A stretch of DNA of 19,365 nt from an uncultured Lachnospiraceae bacterium (lineage in GTDB: Bacteria > Bacillota > Clostridia > Lachnospirales > Lachnospiraceae). Shown in pieces: positions 1-8,534 of the stretch. The DNA lies in the NCBI GenBank assembly GCA_947177515.1, contig CAMWUU010000015.1, positions 1-19,365 on the forward strand, written 5' to 3'. The stretch's first letter is position 1. Each line of letters starts with the position of its first letter. Position numbers and translations under genes: made by a program. The notes beneath the pieces were generated by a model that worked only from the letters and a program-made list of their open reading frames with translations, did no database searches and was not told the DNA's origin.

Positions 1-1200
1 CTTTAATGCCATAGCAAGAGCCTGGCTCGGTTCAAACCGTCCCTTTTTCTCCTCACCAAGCAAAAGTCCCTGCCTGAGAACACGCAGCCCGGACAGTTCC
101 GGCACCTCCTCCGGCAGCAAATAGAGCCTGCCCTCGTGCCCAATCACCCGGTTTGTATCTAAAGGGAAGGAAATTTTTTCCAAAAATTCTTTTGCTTCCC
201 CGGAAAGCTTTGCGGGATGGATATTCCATATCCGATATGTATCCCTAACCTGCCCCTCCCCTTTTTTCCCAAAAAGTGCAATAAAATGCCCTTCTCCATG
301 GATCTTATGTGGCCACAGACGCAAGGTACGCTTTAGTTCCTCCCTTGGTGCACCATCCAAAACCGCCCATTCCGGATTGCCGGGCAGGATCCCTTCATAG
401 CACACATCCGCCGGATATTCGCGCGGCAATGCATCAAGCAGTTCCATTTCCGGGAAATGGGCAAGGATATACTGCACCATCCCCTCATCTTCCTCCGGTG
501 AAAAAGTACAAGTGGAATACAATAGCTTTCCCCCCGGCTTTAACATTTTAACCGCCTCTGGCAGGATCTGTTTTTGCAGCGCACTGTAATACCCTGTCCC
601 ATACTGCTCCCAGTTTTTCATAATAGCGGGACTTTTCCGGAACATCCCCTCACCGGAACATGGGGCATCAACCAGTATTTTGTCAAAATAACCATTAAAG
701 CGCTCCGAAAGTTTTCCCGGGGCTTCACTGACCACCACCGCATTTTTTACACCGAATAGTTCTATGTTCTTTAACAGTGCCCTCGCCCTTGAATTACTGA
801 TATCATTGGCAATCAGGATGCCGGTTCCACATAACTTTGCCGCTAGTTCCGTGCTCTTACCACCCGGTGCTGCACACAAATCAAGTACCCTGTCACCTAA
901 GGATATGGGAAGTAAACTGGCGGGGGTCATAGCACTTGGTTCCTGCAGGTAATAAAGTCCCGCATAATAAAACGGGTGTTTTGCAGGGCTTTCTTTTTCA
1001 GGATAAAAATATCCATTTGCAATCCATGGGATGCGCGTAAGCGGGTACGGCGATATTTCTGCAAAATGACCAGCGGACAGTTTCAGGGTATTGACACGCA
1101 GCCCCCCCTTAGACGGCTCTTTAAAGCAGCGTACATAATCCTCATACTCCTGCCCAAGCTGTCCCCTTATCCTCTTTTCATATTCTGCCGGCAACTGCAT
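1..1200 (-). CDS. rsmF: RsmF/NOL1-NOP2-Sun family rRNA cytosine-C5 methyltransferase (3' end cut by window)
   Basis: This SAM-dependent methyltransferase makes 5-methylcytosine in rRNA. My translation from the ATG at 1200 gives 400 residues with no stop before the window edge, so the C-terminus is missing. The N-terminal part (about 1-90) looks like the family's RNA-binding segment. SAM motif I, DLCAAPGGKST, is at residues 107-117. The motif IV cysteine (DAPCSGEG) is at residue 181, and the motif VI catalytic cysteine (STCTFSPEE) is at residue 231. This two-cysteine arrangement is diagnostic of RNA m5C methyltransferases. The last visible part (RVLRQG, then GRFEPSQALAMAL) resembles the RsmF C-terminal domain. 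The start is set by an AAGGAGGG ribosome binding site. It follows the alarmone synthetase gene by 71 bp, probably in one transcript. The family is certain; the exact target cytosine is not readable from sequence. Confidence 0.9.
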   Translation of the reverse strand, partial: MQLPAEYEKRIRGQLGQEYEDYVRCFKEPSKGGLRVNTLKLSAGHFAEISPYPLTRIPWIANGYFYPEKESPAKHPFYYAGLYYLQEPSAMTPASLLPISLGDRVLDLCAAPGGKSTELAAKLCGTGILIANDISNSRARALLKNIELFGVKNAVVVSEAPGKLSERFNGYFDKILVDAPCSGEGMFRKSPAIMKNWEQYGTGYYSALQKQILPEAVKMLKPGGKLLYSTCTFSPEEDEGMVQYILAHFPEMELLDALPREYPADVCYEGILPGNPEWAVLDGAPREELKRTLRLWPHKIHGEGHFIALFGKKGEGQVRDTYRIWNIHPAKLSGEAKEFLEKISFPLDTNRVIGHEGRLYLLPEEVPELSGLRVLRQGLLLGEEKKGRFEPSQALAMALK

Positions 1201-1271
1201 CTTAGCCCTCCTTCTTGTTGCAGATTAATCATCCATTCCCTGCATTACCATGTTTTTTGGTATCTAAGTCC

Positions 1272-2075
1272 CTATCGCAGGCTTTGCGCCTGGTATCCCT
1301 CGGAAATCACATCCAGCTCCCGGTTAAATTTCTCAAGCAGTTCCATATCCTCCGTATTATAAATCCGGAAAAACTCATCCTGTATTTTGACAACCTCACG
1401 CTTGTTCGCAACTTTATAAAGATTCTGTATATTGTTCAGGATATCAGAAATAATATTCGCCTTAATCTGGAACGAATTCTGCGCATCCATAATTTCATCC
1501 CGCACTGAGGACATCTCCTTATCGAGGATTACAATGGTTTCCGCTGAATTATGCAGCCGTTCCCGCAGTCTTCCAGGCATATGTTCCTTATATTTATACT
1601 GGAGGGAATGCTCCACTGTAGCCCAGAAATCCATCGCAAGTGTCCGAATCTGTATCTCCACCGGTATGGTTTTTGGTCCCTTAACCGTTTCGACCGAATA
1701 CCAGACAATCATATGGTAACTTCGATATCCGCTGTCTTTCTGATGAAGAATATAATCCTTCTCGCTTTTGAGCTTCATATCCCTGCGGTTTTTAATCAGC
1801 TCCGCCACCTTATAAATATCCTCGACAAACTGACAGATAATCCGCACCCCTGCGATATCCTCTATCTCTTTTTCGATATCATCCACCGCAATCCCTTTTT
1901 TCTGGGTCTTCTCCAGAATGCTTGATATTGTCTTAACCCTGCCCGTCACCTGCTCGATCGGGGAATATTCCCCCGCCCTGCGGTACTCCCCAATCATATG
2001 TTTAAATTTTACTTTCAGCTCTTCTACCGCAAGTGTGTACGGTTCTAAAATCTCTCTCCATAATTGAATCTGCAT
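1272..2075 (-). CDS. relQ: Small alarmone synthetase, RelQ/YjbM-like GTP pyrophosphokinase
   Basis: This cytosolic enzyme transfers pyrophosphate from ATP to GDP or GTP to make (p)ppGpp, the stringent-response alarmone. The 267 residues contain the synthetase motifs in order: GRVKTISSILEK (45-56, ATP site), EDIAGVRII (72-80), HQKDSGYRSYH (111-121, guanine site with the stacking Tyr), EIQIRT (140-145) and DFWATVEHSLQYK (149-161). There is no HD hydrolase domain upstream and no TGS/ACT region downstream, so it is a single-domain synthetase and not a Rel/SpoT bifunctional enzyme. It is longer than B. subtilis RelQ (about 211 residues), with about 100 residues of helical C-terminus after the last motif. 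The ribosome binding site before the ATG is weak (GGGG). It lies 134 bp after the second LCP gene. The name relQ is by family resemblance; RelP-type is possible. Confidence 0.9.
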   Translation of the reverse strand: MQIQLWREILEPYTLAVEELKVKFKHMIGEYRRAGEYSPIEQVTGRVKTISSILEKTQKKGIAVDDIEKEIEDIAGVRIICQFVEDIYKVAELIKNRRDMKLKSEKDYILHQKDSGYRSYHMIVWYSVETVKGPKTIPVEIQIRTLAMDFWATVEHSLQYKYKEHMPGRLRERLHNSAETIVILDKEMSSVRDEIMDAQNSFQIKANIISDILNNIQNLYKVANKREVVKIQDEFFRIYNTEDMELLEKFNRELDVISEGYQAQSLR

Positions 2076-2209
2076 ATAAAAACCCCATTTCTAAACCCAT
2101 GCAATTTTCCTGCTGCTCCCCGCGGCAGTTTTCTGCACGCAAATCTCCCCCATTTTTATGTCCATCCGTATCTTATATGATCTTCCACCGTAAAGAAAGA
2201 TCAATCCCT

Positions 2210-3721
2210 TTATGGCGTAGTACCTGGTACGGCAACATCCACCGGTTCTGTAACTGTATCTTCCTGTTCCGCTTTTTTCGGGAACAAAAATTCCTGCCAC
2301 AGGGCACGGTTCTGCCCCAAGTCCGCCACCAGTGCCGCCCTTCCCCGGATGATACTGGTCGTATAACTCCCCTCCGCAGGAATGCGGTACGAGGAGAACG
2401 TAACCTTGGGCATATTAAGAAACATGTTCAGGTAGTTGCTGCATTCCTCCCCGGTGATATCGGTGGTCAGCATCCTAAAACACTCCGTTAAGATACCGTA
2501 AAGTTCCGCGATGCCCCGCCCCCGGTTCTGTTCATATAACGCCATGATAACACGCTGGCAGCGCGCCGTCCGTCCAATATCGTTATACTCATTCTGTGCT
2601 GTCCCAACATGACGGATACGGCAATAACCCAATGCCTGGTCACCGTTTAGATGGTTTTCCCCATTCACCATCACACGGTTTTCCGGCTTTGAAATAAAAT
2701 TTGTCTTATTCAGATAATCCGCTTCTTTTGCAGTCAGGCTCAAATTTACACCGCCAACCCGGTCAATAAAGGAACGAAATTTATCGTAGGAAAACAAAAA
2801 ATATCCATCCGGGCGGATTCCAAGATTTTCCTCGAGTGTATCATAAACCAGCCCGATTCCGCCACGTGCATGGGCCAGGCACAATTTATCTTCTCCCCTG
2901 CCCGGCATGGATACAAAAAGGTCACGCAATATAGTGGTCAGCTTTACCTCACCACTCTCTTTTACCGTAACCATCATAATCAGGTCGGAACTTACTTCCC
3001 CTCCCTGTGCCGCATCATCCATCCCAAGCACCAAAAAATGGCGGATTATTTCCTCCGGTTCTGGGGGTACTTCTGTTACGGACGGCTCTAAGGAAGGTTC
3101 CGGCGTGGGTGACTCCTGATCCGGTCCAGGAGTCACCTGACTCCCCGGGTCTGGTTCGTCCCCAGCAAAAGAAGGCAAAAGGAACAGGATTCCCTTTGCC
3201 ACCTTTCTTCCCCCCTCCGGCATATAGGTGGCATTATCCGCAAACAACTTGCCAATCCCATGCGAGAGAAGGAAATTTCTTCCAGTTTTGGATACAAAAA
3301 GAAACAGACCCCCGACTAGGAAAACTCCTGCCGCAACCAATGCGGGCAAAAGCCACACAGGCTTTTTTCCCGCTGGTCTTACCTTTTTCCTTTGTTCTTC
3401 CTGGATAATGTACTCCATACCTACCTGTGAAGCAAGCTGGCTGCTGATGTTTTCAATTACATCATCATCGACTTCCTTCTCCATCGGCATTTCTTCTTCG
3501 TAAATACTGCTCGTATCAATGACAGGGAGGGAAACTTCCTTAAAACCCTCCTTATTCTCCCCGTCTTCGCCGATGGTTAAAATAGAGGTGGTAGTATCCC
3601 CCGTGTCGATGTCAATCACTTCATTCCCATACTCTGACGATTCCAGTGTCTTTTCCAGATTTTTCAGGAAACGTGTATCCATCGTTGGATCAAAATCGTC
3701 CGGATTTTCGTTTTCCCCCAT
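2210..3721 (-). CDS. LytR-CpsA-Psr (LCP) family wall-polymer transferase, copy 1
   Basis: LCP enzymes are membrane-anchored and act outside the cell, attaching lipid-linked anionic polymers (teichoic acid or capsule-like glycans) to peptidoglycan. The 503 residues comprise a long acidic N-terminal cytoplasmic segment (1-119), one membrane helix (about 121-143), a Pro/Glu/Thr-rich linker (189-224) and the LCP domain (about 227-440). Conserved positions include SDLIMM (245-250), ILRDLFV (264-270), GGVNLSL (323-329), LNGDQALGYCRIR (358-370) and GRTARCQR (383-390). The last motif is usually R-Q-x-R, and here the first Gln is replaced by Cys. A strong AAGGAG precedes the ATG. The gene begins only 19 bp after the stop of its paralogue, so the two are almost surely cotranscribed and probably arose by duplication. 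Confidence 0.93.
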   Translation of the reverse strand: MGENENPDDFDPTMDTRFLKNLEKTLESSEYGNEVIDIDTGDTTTSILTIGEDGENKEGFKEVSLPVIDTSSIYEEEMPMEKEVDDDVIENISSQLASQVGMEYIIQEEQRKKVRPAGKKPVWLLPALVAAGVFLVGGLFLFVSKTGRNFLLSHGIGKLFADNATYMPEGGRKVAKGILFLLPSFAGDEPDPGSQVTPGPDQESPTPEPSLEPSVTEVPPEPEEIIRHFLVLGMDDAAQGGEVSSDLIMMVTVKESGEVKLTTILRDLFVSMPGRGEDKLCLAHARGGIGLVYDTLEENLGIRPDGYFLFSYDKFRSFIDRVGGVNLSLTAKEADYLNKTNFISKPENRVMVNGENHLNGDQALGYCRIRHVGTAQNEYNDIGRTARCQRVIMALYEQNRGRGIAELYGILTECFRMLTTDITGEECSNYLNMFLNMPKVTFSSYRIPAEGSYTTSIIRGRAALVADLGQNRALWQEFLFPKKAEQEDTVTEPVDVAVPGTTP

Positions 3722-3740
3722 GCACTGCTCCTTTGCTGGC

Positions 3741-5225
3741 TTACTTAACGTTTAAGGCTTCATAATTTTCCTTTGCCTCATCCGGGGTATCCGCATATAA
3801 ATTCTCGTACAGATATAATATATTTGCTTCAATATCATCAATGACAAGACCATACGTAATTCCGTTATACCCTTTTTTGCCCGAATCGTAGAATGAATCG
3901 TTAATCGGAAGGCGGAAAGAATCCATCTCGGATATCCCATTTTCTAAAAACATTTCCAAAAGTTCCGCAATCTGCTGCTCTGTCAGGTTTGTTGTAATCT
4001 TGGAAAGACAACTCTGTGTTACCGGCAAAAGATTCATAAAACTCTGTGACTTGTATTTCTGGAAAATTGCCTGCAGCACGCGTCTTTGGCGCAGGGTACG
4101 CCCATAGTCATTTGTCGCACCGCCAAGGGTTTCCACTTTTCGGATGCGGCAGTACCCTGCCACCTGGTTGCCATTCATATGGTTCTCCCCGCTTTTTAAG
4201 TTGCGGTTTCTCGGGTTTGTAATATAATTTGTCGTATTCAGATAATTTGCTTCCTTGGAACCAAGCTCTATGGTAACCCCTCCTAGGATATCCACAACAT
4301 CCTCAAACGATGCAAGCTTTACATAGGCATAACCCATCAGGTCAATCTTAAAATAATCCTCAATGGTATGCATCAAAAGTTCCGGTCCCTGGTTGTTGCG
4401 TCGGCCAATCGCATAAATGGAGTTAATCTTCCTGCCAACACCGTCATCCAGTTCCACATACATATCACGCAGCAGGGACGTAATCTTTACGCTCTTATCC
4501 TTTGTATTAAGTGTGGCAATCATAATGGTATCCGTGTTCAGGCTGCCAGCATGCACACTGTCCATATCCCCCTGGTCAATCCCGAAAATAAGAATGTTTT
4601 TTACATAATCTTCCTTACGGATCTTTTCCGCATCTTCCGGTACTGGTGTTACCATCGGCATTGGGACAACTGTAAAACCATCCTTATCATCCCCATCTGC
4701 AATGAAAAACGGGTGAATGGCCACTGCTACTGCCCCCGGTTCCTTATGCTTTGTATTTACTGTTATAAATTTTGCTGCAAAATTTATAACGATTTTGCGT
4801 CCCGGCCTTGTGCCAATTAAAAACACGGTTAAAAGTACCAGCACAAGCAGCAAACTTCCTATCACTTTCAACACTTTTTTTGTCTTCCCCATCTTTTTCC
4901 CCCCGGTTATTTCCTCACCGGCTCCCTGTGTTGTATCTGCCATCCCGTCCAGTTCTTCCGCCACCTGGCGCATCAGGGACTCGTTAAGCGACGCAAAGAG
5001 CGCTTCTTCCTCCTCTTCCTCAAATATCCCCCCGGTATCCACGCAAAAATCATCAAAATCCCCGTCCTCATCTGTTAAATCCCACCCACGATCCTCCTCT
5101 ATTTCCTCCCCGTCCAGGTATTCTGCGTTTTCCCTCTCCCGCACATAGTTCTTAAAATCCCCATAAGCGTCCCTCTTCTTTTCCTCTTCCCGCATCTTTT
5201 CCTCCCAAAATCCGCCGTCTTCCAT
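3741..5225 (-). CDS. LytR-CpsA-Psr (LCP) family wall-polymer transferase, copy 2
   Basis: This is the first gene of the envelope run and has the same architecture as its neighbour. The 494 residues begin with a very acidic cytoplasmic N-terminus (runs of Glu/Asp at 38-74), followed by a basic stop-transfer patch (KKMGKTKK, 110-117). A single membrane helix lies at about 118-138, and an extracytoplasmic LCP domain runs from about 208 to 435. Conserved LCP residues are seen in TDTIMIATL (231-239), SLLRDMYVEL (250-259), GGVTIELGSKEANYLN (315-330), GYCRIRKV (357-364) and the intact GRTLRQRRVL motif (375-384). The ribosome binding site is modest (AGGCGG). A sigma-A-like promoter lies directly upstream, so transcription of the LCP-LCP-relQ-rsmF group can start here independently of pepD. 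Which polymer it handles cannot be told from sequence. Confidence 0.93.
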   Translation of the reverse strand: MEDGGFWEEKMREEEKKRDAYGDFKNYVRERENAEYLDGEEIEEDRGWDLTDEDGDFDDFCVDTGGIFEEEEEEALFASLNESLMRQVAEELDGMADTTQGAGEEITGGKKMGKTKKVLKVIGSLLLVLVLLTVFLIGTRPGRKIVINFAAKFITVNTKHKEPGAVAVAIHPFFIADGDDKDGFTVVPMPMVTPVPEDAEKIRKEDYVKNILIFGIDQGDMDSVHAGSLNTDTIMIATLNTKDKSVKITSLLRDMYVELDDGVGRKINSIYAIGRRNNQGPELLMHTIEDYFKIDLMGYAYVKLASFEDVVDILGGVTIELGSKEANYLNTTNYITNPRNRNLKSGENHMNGNQVAGYCRIRKVETLGGATNDYGRTLRQRRVLQAIFQKYKSQSFMNLLPVTQSCLSKITTNLTEQQIAELLEMFLENGISEMDSFRLPINDSFYDSGKKGYNGITYGLVIDDIEANILYLYENLYADTPDEAKENYEALNVK

Positions 5226-5263
5226 TTATTCCGCCTAAAACGACATATAAGCTATCCGCTATG

Positions 5264-5292
5264 ATGATACCACAAACCATGGGCAAAGTAAA
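5264..5292 (-). promoter_or_regulatory. Sigma-A-like promoter for the LCP/relQ/rsmF run
   Basis: On the minus strand, TTTACT (5287-5292) and TATCAT (5264-5269) are separated by exactly 17 bp in the 89-bp gap between pepD and the first LCP gene. The predicted start near 5257 leaves a short leader before the ATG at 5225. No intrinsic terminator was found between the pepD stop and this promoter, so read-through from the upstream operon is also possible. Confidence 0.55.
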
Positions 5293-5314
5293 AGAATTTT
5301 TTATTAAGTTTTTA

Positions 5315-6793
5315 TTACAAAACTGCGAACAACTGCTCAAGAAAACGATATACCCGCAGGGCGGACGGGATACAAAGACGTTCCTTTGGCGTGTGGATAT
5401 CCCTCATATCCGGTCCTATGGAAATAATATCCATATCCGGAATTTTTTCACAGATCAGCCCACACTCAAGCCCTGCATGGATGGCCTGTATCTGCGGTTC
5501 CCTGCTATAAAACTGTCTAAAGACTTCCACAAATTTCCCGCGCAATACAGAATCCTTGCGATATTCCCATGCCGGATAATCAGAATCCGACTCACAAAAG
5601 CCTCCTGCAAAATGAAACAGGTGGAAAAGTTTATCGCGCAGAAAATACTTGTAACTCCCGACAGAACTGCGCACCGAAAAATGGAATATGGCCTGTGTAT
5701 CCGACATGGATAGGATTCCCAAATTCAGGGAACTTTCCACCAGCCCCTCGATTTCATGGCTCATCGTTTGTACGCCATTAGGAGCTTGCATCAGTAAAAA
5801 CAGGAATTTACTGAAAGTATCCGCGTTAAGGGGCAGAAACTTTCCATCCATCCCCTTCCATTGATCGACATTTTCTTCCAGGAAGGTTAATTCCATATCC
5901 GGCTCCCCGCCCGAAAGTTCCTTTTGGTATCGCGCAAAAAGATGTGAAATGGCTTCCCTTACTGCTTCCTTTCTGCCCGTAGGAACCAGGAGTGAAACCC
6001 TGGAAAAAACTGGGATCGCATTGTCTTTTTCCCCGCCCTCCATACTTAAAAGCTGGAATTTTTGTTCTTTTTCCAGGTCAAAAAGCAGCCGCGCCATCAA
6101 ATAAACCGCGTTTGTGCGGTACTTATGGATCTCCGCACCCGAATGCCCTCCCAAAAGGCCGGACATCCGGACACAAAGCACGTTTCCATCCGCAGGCTCC
6201 CTTACAAGCGGCAACCGCCCAGCCACTCTTAAGCCCCCCGCACAGGAAACCAGTACCACCCCTTCGTCCTCCGAGTCCACATTGATTAAAAACCGCCCGG
6301 AAATCAACGAGGCATCCAGTCCCTTGGCACCATACATACCCGTTTCTTCATCCGTTGTAATAACCACCTCGAGCGCCGGGTGTTTTGCGGTACAATCCGC
6401 CAGTAACGCCAGACCGTATGCTACCGCAATGCCGTCATCCCCGCCAAGTGTTGTCCCGTGTGCACCAATCCAATCCCCATCTACAAAAAGCTTTAGCGGA
6501 TCGTTTTTAAAATCGTGGGAAACCCCCTCCCCTGTCACACAGACCATGTCCATATGCCCCTGCAGCACCACGCCGGTATGCCCCTCATATCCCGGTGACG
6601 CAGGCTTGTAAATAATCACATTTTCCAGCTTATCCTGCACATACGAAAGATTATGTTCCCTGGCAAATTCCACCAGGTAGGCGCTGATTTTACTATTGTA
6701 TCCCGATCCCCGCGGAATACGGGAAATCTCAGCGAAATAATGCAGCACATTTTTATAATCCAATGTTTTAAGCACTTCCCCGATATCTTCCAT
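5315..6793 (-). CDS. pepD: PepD-type aminoacyl-histidine (Xaa-His) dipeptidase, M20 metallopeptidase
   Basis: This cytosolic dinuclear zinc peptidase hydrolyses dipeptides such as Xaa-His (carnosine-like). Its 492 residues match the usual PepD length of about 480-490. Visible M20 signatures are LQGHMDMVC (77-85, metal-binding His80 and catalytic Asp82), GGDDGIAVAYGL (117-128, bridging Asp), TTDEETGMYGAKGLD (146-160, catalytic Glu149 and metal-binding Glu150) and NVDSEDEG (171-178, metal-binding Asp). A C-terminal AIHAGLECG motif supplies the last His ligand. The middle of the protein is the lid/dimerisation region, including GLLGGHSG. The start is well supported by AGGAGGT six bases before the ATG at 6793. 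It follows the UPF0210 gene by 48 bp and appears to be the last gene of the yicC-led run. Confidence 0.93.
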   Translation of the reverse strand: MEDIGEVLKTLDYKNVLHYFAEISRIPRGSGYNSKISAYLVEFAREHNLSYVQDKLENVIIYKPASPGYEGHTGVVLQGHMDMVCVTGEGVSHDFKNDPLKLFVDGDWIGAHGTTLGGDDGIAVAYGLALLADCTAKHPALEVVITTDEETGMYGAKGLDASLISGRFLINVDSEDEGVVLVSCAGGLRVAGRLPLVREPADGNVLCVRMSGLLGGHSGAEIHKYRTNAVYLMARLLFDLEKEQKFQLLSMEGGEKDNAIPVFSRVSLLVPTGRKEAVREAISHLFARYQKELSGGEPDMELTFLEENVDQWKGMDGKFLPLNADTFSKFLFLLMQAPNGVQTMSHEIEGLVESSLNLGILSMSDTQAIFHFSVRSSVGSYKYFLRDKLFHLFHFAGGFCESDSDYPAWEYRKDSVLRGKFVEVFRQFYSREPQIQAIHAGLECGLICEKIPDMDIISIGPDMRDIHTPKERLCIPSALRVYRFLEQLFAVL

Positions 6794-6841
6794 AAATTAC
6801 CTCCTGTCCAGTTCTCCTTCTTATCCCCAACATTTTTACCC

Positions 6842-8206
6842 TTAATTTTTAAACGAATGGATAGGCGCAGGGATACGTCCTCCCCTGCGGATAAAGTCCC
6901 CGCAGGAAAAAGAATTGACCGGCATCACCGGTGCATACCCCAAAAGTCCCCCGAATTCCACAATATCCCCAACATTTTTGCCCATCACCGGGATAATGCG
7001 CACCGCCGTTGTTTTCTGGTTAATCATACCGATCGCCATCTCATCCGCAATCAGGCCGGAAAGAGAAGTTTCCGGTATATCTCCTGGCACGGCAATCATA
7101 TCAAGCCCCACCGAGCAGACACAGGTCATTGCCTCCAGTTTTTCAATAGTCAGGCATCCTTCCCGAACCGCGTCGATCATCCCCTGATCCTCACTAACCG
7201 GGATAAATGCACCACTTAATCCGCCGACATAGGAGGAAGCCATAACTCCTCCCTTTTTTACCTGGTCATTTAAGAGTGCGAGTGCCGCCGTTGTCCCCGG
7301 TGCCCCAGGATACTCAAGCCCCATCTCATGCAAAATCTCCGCTACACTGTCGCCCACAGCGGGTGTCGGAGCAAGGGATAAATCTACAATGCCAAATGGG
7401 ATGGCAAGGCGTTTGGATGCTTCCTTTGCCACTAGCTGCCCAACCCTCGTAATCTTGAAAGCTGTCTTTTTTATGGTTTCGCACAATGTTTCAAAGTCCT
7501 TGCCCCTGGCCGACTCAAGCGCTTTTTTTACCACCCCAGGCCCGCTGACACCCACATTAATTACTGCGTCCGCTTCTGTTACGCCATGGAACGCCCCCGC
7601 CATAAACGGGTTGTCATCCGGCGCATTGCAAAAAACCACAAGCTTTGCACATCCAAGGGAATCATTCTGCCTTGTATATTCCGCTGTCCTCTTAATGATC
7701 CCGCCCAATATGCGCACGGCATCCATATTGATCCCCGTCCTGGTCGAACCGACATTGAACGAACTGCAGACGCGCTCTGTCAGCGAAAGCGCCTGTGGAA
7801 CCGACTCCATCAGGAAGTTGTCCGCCGCCGTCATCCCCTTACATACAAGCGCGCTGTAGCCACCAATAAAATTCACGCCAACCGCCTTGGCCGCCGCATC
7901 AAGGGTCTTTGCAACCTCGACAAAATCCTCCGGTCTTTTGCAGGCCGCACCCCCAACAAGGGCAACCGGCGTAACCGAAATGCGCTTATTCACAACCGGT
8001 ATCCCAAACTCCTTCTCGATTGCCATGCCGGTCGGTACAAGTTCCTTTGCCGTCCCCGTAATTTTGTCATAAATCTTGCGTTTCAATACTTCCAGATCGC
8101 TGTCGATACAGTCCAACAGGCTAATACCAAGTGTGATTGTGCGCACATCGAGGTTTTCCTTCTCGATCATTGTGTTGGTTTCCATAACCTCGGTAAAATT
8201 TATCAT
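6842..8206 (-). CDS. PFL-like family protein, UPF0210
   Basis: This is a conserved protein of unknown biochemical role, annotated as PFL family because its fold resembles pyruvate formate-lyase. I chose the ATG at 8206 (protein begins MINFTEVMETNTMIE), giving 454 residues, the family's usual length. The open frame extends nine codons further to a TTG at 8233, but family members start at the MINF position, and AAAGGA lies upstream of that ATG. Recognisable family stretches include NLDVRTITLGISLLDCIDSD near the N-terminus, RISVTPVALVGGA, and glycine-rich motifs toward the C-terminus such as YVGGLSGAFIPVSEDQGM. It sits 40 bp after the ACT-domain gene. The UPF0237-UPF0210 pairing is conserved across many bacteria, which suggests the ACT protein senses a ligand for this partner. 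No catalytic activity is claimed. Confidence 0.92.
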   Translation of the reverse strand: MINFTEVMETNTMIEKENLDVRTITLGISLLDCIDSDLEVLKRKIYDKITGTAKELVPTGMAIEKEFGIPVVNKRISVTPVALVGGAACKRPEDFVEVAKTLDAAAKAVGVNFIGGYSALVCKGMTAADNFLMESVPQALSLTERVCSSFNVGSTRTGINMDAVRILGGIIKRTAEYTRQNDSLGCAKLVVFCNAPDDNPFMAGAFHGVTEADAVINVGVSGPGVVKKALESARGKDFETLCETIKKTAFKITRVGQLVAKEASKRLAIPFGIVDLSLAPTPAVGDSVAEILHEMGLEYPGAPGTTAALALLNDQVKKGGVMASSYVGGLSGAFIPVSEDQGMIDAVREGCLTIEKLEAMTCVCSVGLDMIAVPGDIPETSLSGLIADEMAIGMINQKTTAVRIIPVMGKNVGDIVEFGGLLGYAPVMPVNSFSCGDFIRRGGRIPAPIHSFKN

Positions 8207-8246
8207 AAAATTCCATATCCTTTCCGGCACCAAAAAACGCCCTAGG

Positions 8247-8519
8247 TTAAATGCGGTGCATCATATCAAAAATATCTTCCCTCTGCGCCTTGATAATCAC
8301 GCCGATTTCCTTGCCGAGTGCTTCAAGTTCCCCGCTTATGGCTCCGAACTCTTTTAAAGCCTTATTGGTATCAACGATCATCATCATATTGAAATAGCCG
8401 GAAACAATAGTCTGGGAAATATCCAGGATGTTCACACTGTTATCTGCAAGATATGTACATACCCTTGCAATAATCCCCACCTGATCCTTGCCCACCACTG
8501 TGATAATTGTCTTATTCAT
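8247..8519 (-). CDS. ACT domain-containing protein, UPF0237
   Basis: This 90-residue stand-alone ACT domain is a small-molecule-binding regulatory fold, often for amino acids, related to the glycine cleavage regulator GcvR. The N-terminus carries the ACT hallmark VVGKDQVGIIARVCTYLADN (residues 8-27), with the strand-turn-helix glycine that usually contacts ligand, followed by VNILDISQTIVSGYFNMMMIVD. The domain fills the whole protein, so it must act through a partner. The neighbouring UPF0210 gene is the obvious candidate, since the two families are typically adjacent. The start has a strong AGGAGG seven bases before the ATG. The gene begins 15 bp after the stop of the metallo-hydrolase gene, consistent with one operon. 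The ligand is unknown. Confidence 0.92.
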   Translation of the reverse strand: MNKTIITVVGKDQVGIIARVCTYLADNSVNILDISQTIVSGYFNMMMIVDTNKALKEFGAISGELEALGKEIGVIIKAQREDIFDMMHRI

Positions 8520-8534
8520 AAATAGCCTCCTAAA

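Noticed and set aside
309..1719. Several plus-strand frames of 60-130 codons opposite rsmF and relQ
   Set aside because: Composition is Pro/Ser/Leu/Ile-rich antisense noise, with no ribosome binding sites or domains, and each lies opposite a confidently recognised gene.
2179..2202. Inverted repeat GATCTT/AAGATC after the first LCP stop as an intrinsic terminator
   Set aside because: Only six firm base pairs and no T-run follows on the minus strand, so termination is not supported.
2091..2300. 69-codon minus-strand frame bridging the LCP gene and relQ
   Set aside because: It overlaps the LCP 3' end out of frame, has no convincing ribosome binding site and no recognisable domain.
8207..8233. 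Nine-codon N-terminal extension of the UPF0210 protein from a TTG
   Set aside because: Family members begin at the downstream MINFTEV methionine, which has its own upstream AAAGGA.
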